A DNA stretch of 64,000 nucleotides from Bacteroides sp. GM023 (GTDB lineage: Bacteria > Bacteroidota > Bacteroidia > Bacteroidales > Bacteroidaceae), in the NCBI RefSeq assembly GCF_014750685.1, contig NZ_JAAXGE010000014.1, positions 186,001-250,000 on the forward strand. The letters are read 5' to 3'. Positions 53,291 through 62,033 of this stretch are shown here, piece by piece. The position numbers and the translations under genes are program-made. Under the pieces are notes generated by a model that worked only from the letters and a program-made list of their open reading frames with translations, had not been told where the DNA came from and made no database searches. The first letter of the stretch is position 1. Each line of letters begins with the position of its first letter.

Positions 53291-54163
53291 TCAAAGAACA
53301 CTCTTCCTGTATTTAGTCGGGCTGACGCCAGTTTTTCTTTTAAAGTATTTGCTAAGGAAAGACTGGTCTGAAAAATTCAGGTCGAAAGCAATATCCTGAA
53401 GGGATTCATTGGTGGACTGCAAGCGTATCTTTATTTCAGAAATCACATAATCATCAATCCACTTTTTAGCGTTCCTTCCATCCATTTCCAGAACAACCAT
53501 AGAGAGATACTTTACACTTATATTCAGTTTGTTTGCATAAAACAAGACCTCCCTGTTTATTCTATAATCTTCCATCACAAACCGGGCAAACTGTTCAAAA
53601 AGCTCCATTTTTCGTGTTTTACCAGTCAAGCCATTATTCAATAATTTATAAATGCTATTATACAATTCCAAATAGTATACGCGTACCAAATTCAGAATTA
53701 TATCTCTGCGACAGACATTGCACCTATCATCAAAAGCAGACTTCAGCATTTCAAATCTTCGCATTTCAACTTTTATATTTTCATACGAATCGTGGCATAT
53801 CACCTGTTCTTTGAAGAAAGTAGTAAACTCAGGAGGAAACCGAAACAAAACTTCAGTCAGAGCCGCTGCGGAAACCGTAAAATACATCACTTCAAGATTT
53901 TCACTCATTGCTTTTACACCCACAATCTGTCCGGGAAATAACACAAGAAAGGTATTCCTGCAAATATACAGTTCTTTCCTATCCACTGCCATTCTTATTT
54001 CACCATTCAGACATATGCAGACAATGGCTTCCTGCACTCTAAGAATACCACTTACAAAAGGAAGTTTTCTGTCAGATAATTCGACACGAAAATCCTCCTC
54101 TATTTGCTTGTTTTGAAACAGAGGAGTATTGCCTGCCTGTATATTAGTTTTATTCTTAACCAT
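53291..54163 (-). CDS. AraC-family transcription regulator
   Basis: I start at ATG 54163, since a TATATTTG -7 box lies at 54197-54190 and makes the longer frame (to 54265) part of the promoter. The 290-aa product has a cupin-like N-terminal sensor with LCLNGEIRM-type strands and a C-terminal AraC double HTH (ANKLNISVKYLSMVV, then QDIAFDLNFSDQSFLSKYFKRKTGVSPTKYR in parts). Its target may be the divergent DUF3307 gene or its own promoter, where GCAAAT and CGAAAT motifs recur. Confidence 0.9.
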   Translation of the reverse strand: MVKNKTNIQAGNTPLFQNKQIEEDFRVELSDRKLPFVSGILRVQEAIVCICLNGEIRMAVDRKELYICRNTFLVLFPGQIVGVKAMSENLEVMYFTVSAAALTEVLFRFPPEFTTFFKEQVICHDSYENIKVEMRRFEMLKSAFDDRCNVCRRDIILNLVRVYYLELYNSIYKLLNNGLTGKTRKMELFEQFARFVMEDYRINREVLFYANKLNISVKYLSMVVLEMDGRNAKKWIDDYVISEIKIRLQSTNESLQDIAFDLNFSDQSFLSKYFKRKTGVSPTKYRKSVL

Positions 54164-54189
54164 ATTGAAGTTATTTCGCATTGATTTAA

Positions 54190-54197
54190 CAAATATA
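54190..54197 (-). promoter_or_regulatory. -7 box of the AraC-type gene
   Basis: TATATTTG on the minus strand matches TAnnTTTG. It lies about 27 bp before the chosen start codon and fixes that choice. Confidence 0.5.
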
Positions 54198-54426
54198 CGA
54201 AAAAAAGGCAAATCCAGTACCGAAATCGGCAAATGCCGGGCATAGAAAAATGCCGAAATTTGCATGATGAAAAGAAGTACAAATTACTCACATTTTAAAC
54301 TTTACAGAATGAATGAAAGAAAACAAGAAAAGAATTTGTGGATAAAGATTAAAAAAGAACCTGCGTAAGTGTCCGGTAAGACAGTTAATCATATGTTTAA
54401 TTATCAATCATATCAAATTACTTAAA

Positions 54427-55239
54427 ATGGAAAAAATATTAGTTGCACAAATTATCGCTCATTACATAGCAGATTTTTACCTTCTGCCTAAATCCATTTG
54501 GAAAGGTAAACGTAATAATATCATACGTTCATGGCATATTTATGTCCATACATTAATCGTATTTTTCACATCAGCGGTATTGACTCCGGCTTATGACTTT
54601 ATATTATATGCAGCATTGATTGCTACATCCCATTATGTGATTGATTCACTGCTGGAATATTCAGAGCATCTGTTGCTGGCATACCGTATGAAACAAAATA
54701 ACAGTACAGAAAACGAGAATAAAGAAAGATGCAAGTTTTCAGAATTTTTCTTTTCAGACCAACTCTTACACATGTTGTCCATTTATATCTTTGTAAGGTT
54801 GTATTGTGCCAATGGAGGTTCCACGCCCGTTTATTTCAATACTCTATCCTTAAGGATTATGCTTATTGTATGCTGTATCATATTCTGCCTTAAACCGACA
54901 AGTATTTACATTAAGAATTACCTGAGGGGATTGAGGCTGACATCTCCTAAAGAAGAATCTTCCATCACAATGGAAAGCGGAGTAGGACTTGACAGGGCAG
55001 GAAGAGAAATAGGTTATATTGAGCGGACTGTTACTTTATTGCTAGTCCTACTTGGACAATATACGGCAATCGGCTTTATTCTTACAGCCAAATCCGTACT
55101 CAGATATGCGAATATTCAGTTTAAGAAAACGGAATATGTATTAACCGGTACGCTTTTTAGTTTCGGGATAGCTATCATTGTCGGAATACTGCTTGAAGAA
55201 GGTGTTTGGGAATACATCATACATTATATCTCCATTTAA
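54427..55239 (+). CDS. DUF3307 membrane protein
   Basis: This 270-aa polytopic protein has an N-terminal half that matches DUF3307 (AHYIADFYLLPKSIWKGKR, then HTLIVFFTSA and HYVIDSLLEY with histidines in the membrane). About seven helices are visible. A conserved GIGYIERTVTLLLVLLGQY-type segment lies in the second half (here as REIGYIERTVTLLLVLLGQY). Function is unknown. No SatD-type gene, its usual partner as I remember, is adjacent. Confidence 0.75.
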   Translation: MEKILVAQIIAHYIADFYLLPKSIWKGKRNNIIRSWHIYVHTLIVFFTSAVLTPAYDFILYAALIATSHYVIDSLLEYSEHLLLAYRMKQNNSTENENKERCKFSEFFFSDQLLHMLSIYIFVRLYCANGGSTPVYFNTLSLRIMLIVCCIIFCLKPTSIYIKNYLRGLRLTSPKEESSITMESGVGLDRAGREIGYIERTVTLLLVLLGQYTAIGFILTAKSVLRYANIQFKKTEYVLTGTLFSFGIAIIVGILLEEGVWEYIIHYISI

Positions 55240-55352
55240 TCGTCTTCGATATACCGGAAGGATACATTTAATATCTTTTCATAGATTAAGTATGGGGTAG
55301 AGTTTTATTTGGCCTATCTTTAGCCCGAATATTTATTATTATAAATTACATT

Positions 55353-55895
55353 ATGAGAAAAGCAATTTTTGTTTTCGTAGCATCTGCATTTGTATCGTTT
55401 ACATATGCTCAGGATGCGAATTTCGATGTCTACAAGAGAATCGAATCGGATAAGGTGTTGAACCTGTCAGCCGACCAAATTGCAAAAATCAAAAAGTTAA
55501 ATCGAGAAATCGGACCTAAATTCAGAGCTATCGGAAAGAGCAACTTACCAGGTTATGAGAAAGGAAGGAGAAAGAGGGAGCTAGCCCTTGAGCACAAAGC
55601 AGCCATCAGAGAAATTCTCAATGAAGGCCAAATTGGCAGATGGGAGCACCGCTATGGAAGTATGGATTACAACGATGGGATGAAGAATATCGTTGGTGAA
55701 AAATACGATGCCCGCCTGGAACAACTGGAAAGAAAGTTTGAGCAGGAAAAAGAAGCTATTGAAGATAGCAACTTGCCTAAAGATGTCAAGAAAGACAAGA
55801 TCAAGGCGCTCAAGAATGAGTACAAAGCGGAAAAAGAACGTTTAAAACATGAACGTAATGTCGCTAAAGCTCATGTAACCGGAGAGATACGATAA
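55353..55895 (+). CDS. Periplasmic helical protein, Spy/LTxxQ-like
   Basis: This 180-aa protein has a clear signal peptide (cleavage after TYA, near residue 19). The mature part is almost fully helical and highly charged, with LSADQIAKIKKLNREIGPKF and later EREKAI-type heptads. The pattern L-S-x-x-Q-x-x-K-I resembles LTxxQ motifs of Spy/CpxP periplasmic chaperones, but the similarity is weak. A terminator follows. Confidence 0.6.
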   Translation: MRKAIFVFVASAFVSFTYAQDANFDVYKRIESDKVLNLSADQIAKIKKLNREIGPKFRAIGKSNLPGYEKGRRKRELALEHKAAIREILNEGQIGRWEHRYGSMDYNDGMKNIVGEKYDARLEQLERKFEQEKEAIEDSNLPKDVKKDKIKALKNEYKAEKERLKHERNVAKAHVTGEIR

Positions 55896-55911
55896 GGAAT
55901 AAGGTAGAAAG

Positions 55912-55946
55912 GAGACTGTCTCAAAGTTGAGTTCAGTCTCTTTTTT
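55912..55946 (+). terminator. Terminator of the periplasmic protein gene
   Basis: GAGACTG (55912-55918) pairs with CAGTCTC (55934-55940), followed by six T. It begins 16 bp after the stop codon. Confidence 0.8.
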
Positions 55947-56019
55947 CTTCGTCATACCCTCGGAGATAGTAAACACGATACCCCAAAGAATATTCTTGGA
56001 AAATTATAAATAACCTGTC

Positions 56020-56583
56020 ATGTCAATAGAAATAAAATATTTTGAAAACAGAAAAGAGTGGCGAGAGTGGCTGGCTGCCAACTTTGAGACTGCCAATGAA
56101 ATTTGGTTTGTATTTCCCTGCAAATCTTCGGGCGAAAAAAGCATTACATACAACGATGCTGTTGAAGAAGCCCTCTGTTTCGAATGGATTGACAGTACAA
56201 TAAAGGCGCTTGACAAAGAACATAAGATTCAGCATTTCACGCCTAGAAATCCTAAGAGTACCTATTCACAAGCCAATAAAGAAAGGCTGAAATGGTTATT
56301 GGAAAATAAGATGATACACCCTAAATTTGAAGATAAAATACGTAATGTCTTGTCTGTTCCTTTTGTTTTTCCCAATGATATAATGGACAGGCTGAAAGAA
56401 GATAAGATTATATGGGGGAATTATCAACGTTTTTCCGACACATACAAACGTATCCGGATAGCATATATTGAAGCTGCGAGGAAACGACCGGAAGAATTTG
56501 AAAAGCGATTAAATAACTTTATCAATAAGACGAAAGAAAATAAAAGAATAACAGGATTTGGAGGAATTGAGAAGTACTATTAA
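56020..56583 (+). CDS. YdeI/OmpD-associated-family protein
   Basis: This 187-aa protein matches the YdeI-like family: an N-terminal EWREWLAANFETANEIWFVF, the CFEWIDSTIK segment and FTPRNPKSTYSQANKER, all typical landmarks. Members are cytoplasmic and have been linked to resistance to antimicrobial peptides or bacteriocins, but the mechanism is unclear. It stands alone. Confidence 0.8.
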   Translation: MSIEIKYFENRKEWREWLAANFETANEIWFVFPCKSSGEKSITYNDAVEEALCFEWIDSTIKALDKEHKIQHFTPRNPKSTYSQANKERLKWLLENKMIHPKFEDKIRNVLSVPFVFPNDIMDRLKEDKIIWGNYQRFSDTYKRIRIAYIEAARKRPEEFEKRLNNFINKTKENKRITGFGGIEKYY

Positions 56584-57308
56584 TCCAAATATACTTTATC
56601 TGCACTTTACTCTCATCATATCTCTACACTCCCCTATCCTGTATCGTTCTGATTTTAGCGGTTCTTTTGCAATTTAGTTGAATTATTCATTATCGTATAG
56701 AAATGAATTAAACGTATCGGCATAAATAGTTCCTGCATATTCCTATTTATTATATGGGTTGCAATTAATTTCCAGTTACACATAAATTTAATCGTCTGAC
56801 TATAGTGCTTCTTTCGTCTGACTATAGTTGAACTTCCGTCTAACTATAGTCAGACGAAAAAGAAACTATAGTCAGACGATTAGATCTGTGCATAGCAAGT
56901 ATTAGTTTTCGGTGAATAAAGAACTAGTACTTGCTATGAATAATTTTATTCGTCTGACAGTTGTTGTCTTTTCGTCTGACAGCTGTTAAACTTTCGTCTG
57001 ACAGCTGTTGAATTTGCGTCTGACAGCTGTCAGACGAATAGATTTATGTATAAACTGGAGCTAATTGTAATCCATATAATAAATAGGGATATGCAAGAAC
57101 TATTTATACCGATACGTTTAATTCAAAACAGTACGATAATGAACGATAAAAAAAACAGTTCATCACCATCCGGGCTATACACTTTGCACAAAACTTCCAG
57201 TATTTATTCCCGTATTTCCAATATATTTCAAAAAAATCACATATCTTTGTCATGCACTTTCAGCCCATCGGCGTGATGAAACTGGTGGAAAGTGTTTTTT
57301 TATTTCCT
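56584..57308. other. Intergenic region dominated by a giant palindrome
   Basis: No gene is visible. Almost the whole gap is the 458-bp palindrome at 56686-57143. The rest is AT-rich sequence without a clear promoter. Confidence 0.7.
56686..57143. repeat. 458-bp palindromic element with 22-bp-periodic inner repeats
   Basis: Bases 56686-56697 pair with 57132-57143 (12 of 12). A 6-nt mismatch follows, then 56704-56767 pairs with 57062-57125 (59 of 64, all five differences transitions), then weaker pairing to the repeat blocks. The core CGTCTRAC occurs at 56793, 56815 and 56837, then at 56951, 56973, 56995 and 57017, always 22 bp apart within a block. Its complement is at 56849, 56871 and 57029. 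A central 17-bp stem (56891-56907 with 56922-56938) shares the exact centre 56914.5 with the outer arms. Confidence 0.9.
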
Positions 57309-57650
57309 TTATGGAGTAAAGAATGTATTGTCTCTCTGATTCGAAAATAGCAAGTTCCAAGCAAGGAGAGATGATACAACAGATACTCCACGTGAACGGA
57401 TGTATATCAACATATTCGTAAGAGATGTGTTATATATAAACGATTGGCGTGGGTGTCTGTTGTTATCATTATCTTTTGCAAGGGTATTGCTAGCCTCGAA
57501 TCAAGATAATGGTGCAACAGCATCTACGCCTTTCTTGTGTCCGGTCGGTTTGTTCTCATAATCCGCAACATCCCTAAACACTCCACCCGCCGGATTATAG
57601 AAAGCATAGATGCTTGTTGTACTAATATAAAAAAGAGGTTTCCCCTCTTT
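57309..57650 (-). pseudogene. Degenerate coding-like stretch with one internal stop
   Basis: On the minus strand the frame is open from 57650 to the TAA at 57309 except for one TGA (57501-57503). Both parts read like protein (FYNPAGGVFRDVADYENKPT, then LTNMLIYIRSRGVSVVSSLL). There is no ATG at the beginning, and the upstream edge is a terminator-like hairpin (57631-57651). It may be a decayed gene or a dispersed repeat. Inside it lies a long hairpin (57446-57530) that resembles the leader hairpin at 4820. Confidence 0.4.
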
Positions 57651-57651
57651 T
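57631..57651. terminator. Terminator-like hairpin
   Basis: AAAAGAGG (57631-57638) pairs with CCTCTTTT (57644-57651) around a 5-nt loop. It lies 30 bp before the gene at 57682 and could end transcripts from either side. Confidence 0.55.
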
Positions 57652-57681
57652 CATTGTATCACACATAAAAAAACAAACGCT

Positions 57682-58176
57682 ATGGCAGAATGGATTAGCA
57701 CAAAAGAAGCGGCCAAGAAGTACAATATTGATGAAAGTTATATTCAGCTTTGGGTGGATATGAAAGCAGTCACTGCATACTTCAAAGATGGCAGAAATTT
57801 AGTTTACGATGAAAGCCTTCAAGGTATATTGAAAGTCAGGGAGCAAGGGGATAACTCGGTATATGTCAGAATATTAGAACGGTTTTGCATAGGCAGATCC
57901 GAAACGTGTATAACTTATGCTTACCTCCTGGGTGCACGTGACAAAGAACTCCTATTATATAAAGAAGCGCAATCCGAACGGGATGCATTACGAAGAATGT
58001 GGCTGGAGCAAAACGACCAAATGCGGGATTTGGCAATAGAGCTAGCTTTGGAGCAGGACGACTGCCACCAATGTTGGCTGAAAAAGCTGTGCCTGAAGGT
58101 GAAAAAGATCAGTAAGAAAATCGAGAAAATAAAAAGAAGAAAAAAGAGACGAAAAGCAAATAATTCCATAAAATAA
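57682..58176 (+). CDS. Hypothetical protein with MerR-like HTH
   Basis: In this 164-aa protein residues 1-50 resemble the excisionase/MerR-type HTH (WISTKEAAKKYNIDESYIQLW, then YFKDGRNLVYDES in place of the wing). The centre is helical and the last 35 residues are extremely basic (KKISKKIEKIKRRKKRRK). A DNA- or RNA-binding role is likely, but no family fits. It is a single gene. Confidence 0.6.
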   Translation: MAEWISTKEAAKKYNIDESYIQLWVDMKAVTAYFKDGRNLVYDESLQGILKVREQGDNSVYVRILERFCIGRSETCITYAYLLGARDKELLLYKEAQSERDALRRMWLEQNDQMRDLAIELALEQDDCHQCWLKKLCLKVKKISKKIEKIKRRKKRRKANNSIK

Positions 58177-58577
58177 TAAGACATTATCCATTTATTTTCA
58201 GAAAAAAGAGCATAAGAGCAAAAGAAAAAGCAAGATACCATCAAAAGATTGCATAGAAAATTTGTTCTTGTGTTCTTCTATCTGAAACATCTCCTCTTCG
58301 CGCGCACGTTCTTATTTACGTTTATAAAAAAACAGGTATTACTAGACGGATAACACACAATAGAACAACACATTACGAAAGAATAATTAAATCAGTCCTC
58401 ATACAAACAACCAAGAAAGAAGTGTTCTCTTTTTCATCAGAATCTCTGAAAAAACGGAATTGTTCGCCGTATTTTCTCCCGAAAATATCCTTTTAGTCCG
58501 CAAAACTGGTTGATATGGAGCAAGTTTCCTTACAAATTTTGCGAGTATAAAAAACCTTTCATATTTTTACCCCCATT
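58177..58577. other. Intergenic region, 401 bp
   Basis: AT-rich sequence before the biosynthetic operon. I see no gene, no clear -7 box and no strong hairpin; it must contain the operon promoter. Confidence 0.5.
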
Positions 58578-59714
58578 ATGAAAGCTATCAGTGTAAAAAA
58601 GGTTGGAACGAAACGTGAAATGGACGATTTCGTGAAGTTCGCAGGTTGGCTGTATGCAGGCTGTCAATATTACGTTCCTGACTTGGAAATGGACATTCGT
58701 GATACATTTGATTCACGTAAGAATGCAGGATTGGAATTTTCCGACATACAGCCTTTCATTGCATATAATGAGGAGGGAAAAGTGGTCGGCCGCATAGCGG
58801 GCATCATCAATCATCGTGCCAATGAGAAGTGGCAGAAAAAGAATGTACGGTTTGGCTTCATAGATTTTATTGATGACACGCAGGTGTCGGCGGCATTGCT
58901 CAAAGCTGTGGAGCAGTGGGGCAAGGAGCATGGCATGGAGTATATACAAGGGCCGATGGGTATCTTCGATTTTGATAAGGAAGGCATGCTTATCGAGGAT
59001 TTCGATAAGATGGGGTCGATGATTACAATCTATAATTATCCGTATTATCCTGAACATATGGCGATGCTGGGCTATGAGAAGGAAGTGGACTGGGTGCAGA
59101 TCTGCATTGAAGTGCCCGAAGAAGTACCGTCCAAGTATGCGCGGGTAGCCAAATTGTCGAAAGAAATGTTCGGACTGCATATGAAAAAGCTGACGAATGA
59201 GGATGTGTCGAAGCGTGGATACGGAAAGAAGGTGTTCGATCTGCTGAATACGGCGTATGCTCCCCTGTTCGGCTATACGGAATTATCCGATAAGCAGGTG
59301 GATATGTATGTAGACCGGTATTTTCCGCTGATAGATAAACAGATGTTGCCTATCATAGAGAATGACAAAGGCGAAGTAGTCGGAGTGGCTATTACCATGG
59401 GAAGCCTGTCTCGTGCCTTGCAAAAGGCAAAAGGGAAGATTTTCCCTTTCGGATGGTATCATCTGGCACGTGCGCTGAAGTGGAAAAGCGAGGAGAAGGC
59501 GGAATTGCTTTTGATTGCCGTGCGTCCCGATTATCAGGGGTTGGGGGTGAATGCTTTGTTTTTTGATGATCTTATACCTGTCTATAATAAACGGCATTTC
59601 AAATGGGCGGAAACAGGGCCGCAACTGGAAGACAATATCAAGGAACTTACCCAATGGAAACCGCTGAATCCCACATTGACTAAGAGAAGACGATGCTATA
59701 AAAAGAAACTATAA
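58578..59714 (+). CDS. Acyl/N-acetyltransferase-like protein of the biosynthetic operon
   Basis: This 378-aa protein has a GNAT-like fold in its C-terminal part (AELLLIAVRPDYQGLGVNALFFDDL, with the acetyl-CoA-binding RPxYQGxG loop). Its N-terminal half carries GRIAGIINHRANEKW and a VRFGFIDFIDD strand. It stands 14 bp before a ketosynthase gene, so it probably modifies a lipid or starter unit in the same pathway. The exact substrate cannot be read from sequence. Confidence 0.65.
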   Translation: MKAISVKKVGTKREMDDFVKFAGWLYAGCQYYVPDLEMDIRDTFDSRKNAGLEFSDIQPFIAYNEEGKVVGRIAGIINHRANEKWQKKNVRFGFIDFIDDTQVSAALLKAVEQWGKEHGMEYIQGPMGIFDFDKEGMLIEDFDKMGSMITIYNYPYYPEHMAMLGYEKEVDWVQICIEVPEEVPSKYARVAKLSKEMFGLHMKKLTNEDVSKRGYGKKVFDLLNTAYAPLFGYTELSDKQVDMYVDRYFPLIDKQMLPIIENDKGEVVGVAITMGSLSRALQKAKGKIFPFGWYHLARALKWKSEEKAELLLIAVRPDYQGLGVNALFFDDLIPVYNKRHFKWAETGPQLEDNIKELTQWKPLNPTLTKRRRCYKKKL

Positions 59715-59728
59715 AACGATAAAGAAGT

Positions 59729-60949
59729 ATGAAAAGAAGAGTAGTGATAACAGGCATGGGAATATGGTCGTGTCTCGGAAAAACACTCGAAGAGGTACGC
59801 GATTCGCTATATAGCGGAAAGAGTGGTATTATCTTCAGCCAGGAACGAAAGCATGCCGGTTTTCGTTCAGCGTTATGTGCCAATATAGAAACTCCTGATC
59901 TCAAACCGTTCATTCCACGCAACTTACGACATTTCATGCCTGAAGAAGCTCAATATGCTTATATGGCGACACGTTCGGCGCTCGAAAACGCAAGGCTAGA
60001 TCAGGATTATATCGACAGTCACGAGGTGGGCATTATCTATGGTAATGATTCGGTGGCAGAGGCTACCATGCAGGCGCTTGATAAGTTTCGTGAGTTCAAG
60101 GATACGTCGGCTTGCGGCAGCGGCGCTATTTTTCAGTCGATGAATTCTACTGTGACGATGAATCTTGCGTGTCTGTTCAGACTGCGGGGAATTAACCTGA
60201 CGGCTTCGGCTGCCTGCGCTTCGGGTTCACAGTCCATAGGGTTGGCACATACGCTTATACGCAACGGGTTGCAGAATTGCGTCATATGCGGAGGGGCACA
60301 GGAAGCGAACCTGTACAGTGTGGCTTCGTTCGATGGTATCCAGTCGTTTTCTATTCGTGAGGATGAGCCGGCAAAGGCGAGCCGTCCTTTCGACCGTGAC
60401 CGGGATGGTTTGGTGCCGGGTGGCGGTGCGGCTACGGTGATAGTCGAGAGTTATGAACATGCCGTGAAACGCGGTGCGCCGATACTTGCCGAAATCGTCA
60501 GTTGGGGATTTTCGGGGAATGGGGATCATATTTCGACTCCGAATGTAGAAGGGCCGGCACGTTCATTGGAATTATGCCTGGAGAACGGGGGGATTCATCC
60601 GCATCAGATAGGGTATATCAATGCGCATGCGACTTCAACACGCATCGGCGACAGCAGGGAAGCATCGGCCATCGCCCGTATATTCGGAAATTACAAGGTT
60701 CCTGTGACATCTACCAAGAGTCAGACGGGGCATGAGATGTGGATGGCGGGTGCCAGTGAGCTGATTTATTCGATGTTGATGATGAAGAACGGTTTCATAG
60801 CGGGAAATATCAATTTCGAGAATCCCGATGAAGAAACAGCCTGCATCCATATAGTGCCGGAGACACGGGAGACGCATTTCGATATGTTCCTTTCCAATTC
60901 CTTCGGGTTCGGCGGAACAAATTCAACTCTTATCGTAAAAAACTTATAA
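59729..60949 (+). CDS. Beta-ketoacyl-ACP synthase (FabF-like)
   Basis: This 406-aa condensing enzyme has the complete Cys-His-His triad: Cys163 (SAACASGS), His300 (NAHATST) and His335 (TGHEMWMAG). The C-terminal SFGFGGTNSTLI loop is typical of KAS II enzymes. It elongates an ACP-bound chain with malonyl-ACP. In context with a dedicated ACP, two dehydratase-like proteins and an exporter it fits aryl-polyene or flexirubin-type biosynthesis and not housekeeping fatty-acid synthesis. Confidence 0.93.
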   Translation: MKRRVVITGMGIWSCLGKTLEEVRDSLYSGKSGIIFSQERKHAGFRSALCANIETPDLKPFIPRNLRHFMPEEAQYAYMATRSALENARLDQDYIDSHEVGIIYGNDSVAEATMQALDKFREFKDTSACGSGAIFQSMNSTVTMNLACLFRLRGINLTASAACASGSQSIGLAHTLIRNGLQNCVICGGAQEANLYSVASFDGIQSFSIREDEPAKASRPFDRDRDGLVPGGGAATVIVESYEHAVKRGAPILAEIVSWGFSGNGDHISTPNVEGPARSLELCLENGGIHPHQIGYINAHATSTRIGDSREASAIARIFGNYKVPVTSTKSQTGHEMWMAGASELIYSMLMMKNGFIAGNINFENPDEETACIHIVPETRETHFDMFLSNSFGFGGTNSTLIVKNL

Positions 60950-60969
60950 TATATACATTTAAAAACTAG

Positions 60970-61227
60970 ATGATTATGACACGTGAAAACATTATCGAGC
61001 AGGTAAATGCCATACTGGCTGAAGAATTTGAAGTTGATTCAACACTTTTTACACCGGACGCGAATGTGAAAGAAACGCTTTCTTTGGATAGCCTGAGTCT
61101 TGTGGATCTTGTGGCGATTATCCAGCATACGTATAAGATAAAGATACCTGTGACGGACTTGCAGCAGATTCAGACTTTCAATAATCTTTATGACTATATA
61201 GAGTCACATTTCGGACAGAATGGGTAA
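60970..61227 (+). CDS. Acyl carrier protein
   Basis: This 85-aa acidic helical protein carries the phosphopantetheine site Ser41 in SLDSLSLVDL. The start may also be the third codon (MTRENI). It would carry the growing chain between the ketosynthase and the dehydratases of this operon. Its 3' end overlaps the next gene by 8 bp. Confidence 0.92.
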   Translation: MIMTRENIIEQVNAILAEEFEVDSTLFTPDANVKETLSLDSLSLVDLVAIIQHTYKIKIPVTDLQQIQTFNNLYDYIESHFGQNG

Positions 61228-61648
61228 TGAAGATATAAAGAAGCTCGTTCCGCAACGCGATCCTATCTTGATGGTCGACAGTCTGATGGAAGTGGATGGT
61301 GATGTAGCTGTCACCTGTCTGAGCGTCAGAGCCGACAATTATTTCATAGATGAAGATCGCCTGCTTGCCGAACCGGGGATTATAGAACATATCGCCCAGT
61401 CGGCTTCGGCATTTGCGGGATACAGGGCGATGCTGGCGGGAGCTGCCGAGCCGCCTATGGGATATATCGGTGAGGTGAAGAAATTCCGTTGTTACCGTTG
61501 TCCCCAGGTGGGTGATGAATTGCGTACCACTATTACTATGGGGGCGGAAATGGCCGGGGTGACTATCATTACCGGTGAAGTCCGGTTTTCCGGCGGAGAT
61601 GAGATAGTAGCTGACACGCAAATGAAGATTTTCATTAAAACAGAATGA
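61220..61648 (+). CDS. Hotdog-fold dehydratase-like protein (FabZ/ApeP-type)
   Basis: This 142-aa protein has a hotdog fold with the central helix EPGIIEHIAQSASAFAGY, where the family keeps its catalytic Glu/Asp, and a KKFRCYRCPQVGDELRTTI strand. The HFPGxP histidine loop of FabZ is replaced (DNYFIDEDRLLAEP). It therefore resembles ApeP-like dehydratases of aryl-polyene clusters more than FabZ. It may work together with the second hotdog protein downstream. Confidence 0.75.
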   Translation: MGNEDIKKLVPQRDPILMVDSLMEVDGDVAVTCLSVRADNYFIDEDRLLAEPGIIEHIAQSASAFAGYRAMLAGAAEPPMGYIGEVKKFRCYRCPQVGDELRTTITMGAEMAGVTIITGEVRFSGGDEIVADTQMKIFIKTE

Positions 61649-61667
61649 TTAAACAACAAGGTCTGCC

Positions 61668-62033
61668 ATGCTACTTGAGAATAATTATTATAGGATAATT
61701 GACAGGCACAGTGACGGGATGAGTGCTGTTTACCGCATTACCTTTTTGCCCGGTTGCGATGTCTATCGCGGGCATTTTCCCGGCCGTCCGGTATGTCCCG
61801 GCGTTTGTAACATCGGGATGATAAAGGAATGTGCCATGATGCTGACAGGCAAAAGGTTGTGGATTAGCACCATCAAGCAATGCCGCTTGACGGCGGTTGC
61901 TACGCCTGCGGTTTGTCCGGAAGTGGATGTGGCAGTCAGCGTCTCTCCTACCGACGGGGGATTCACCGTCACGGCAACAATTACCGATACTGAAAGAACG
62001 TACATGGAGTACAAAGGAGACATGATTGTATGA
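61668..62033 (+). CDS. FabZ-like 3-hydroxyacyl-ACP dehydratase
   Basis: This is a 121-aa hotdog protein with the intact FabZ active-site loop GHFPGRPVCPGV (His36). The usual central-helix Glu in PGVLxxE is replaced by N/M residues (PGVCNIGMIKE, with Glu at a shifted position). It would dehydrate 3-hydroxyacyl-ACP to enoyl-ACP. The stop overlaps the exporter start (ATGA), which ties it to the operon. Confidence 0.8.
   Translation: MLLENNYYRIIDRHSDGMSAVYRITFLPGCDVYRGHFPGRPVCPGVCNIGMIKECAMMLTGKRLWISTIKQCRLTAVATPAVCPEVDVAVSVSPTDGGFTVTATITDTERTYMEYKGDMIV

Noticed and set aside
56793-57036. CRISPR array
   Set aside because: The unit is 22 bp with only 8-14 conserved bases, units are palindromic in part and occur in both orientations, spacers would be 8-14 nt, and no cas gene is near.
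57046-57276. 76-codon plus-strand frame
   Set aside because: Its first third is the right arm of the giant palindrome, so the frame is a by-product of the repeat.
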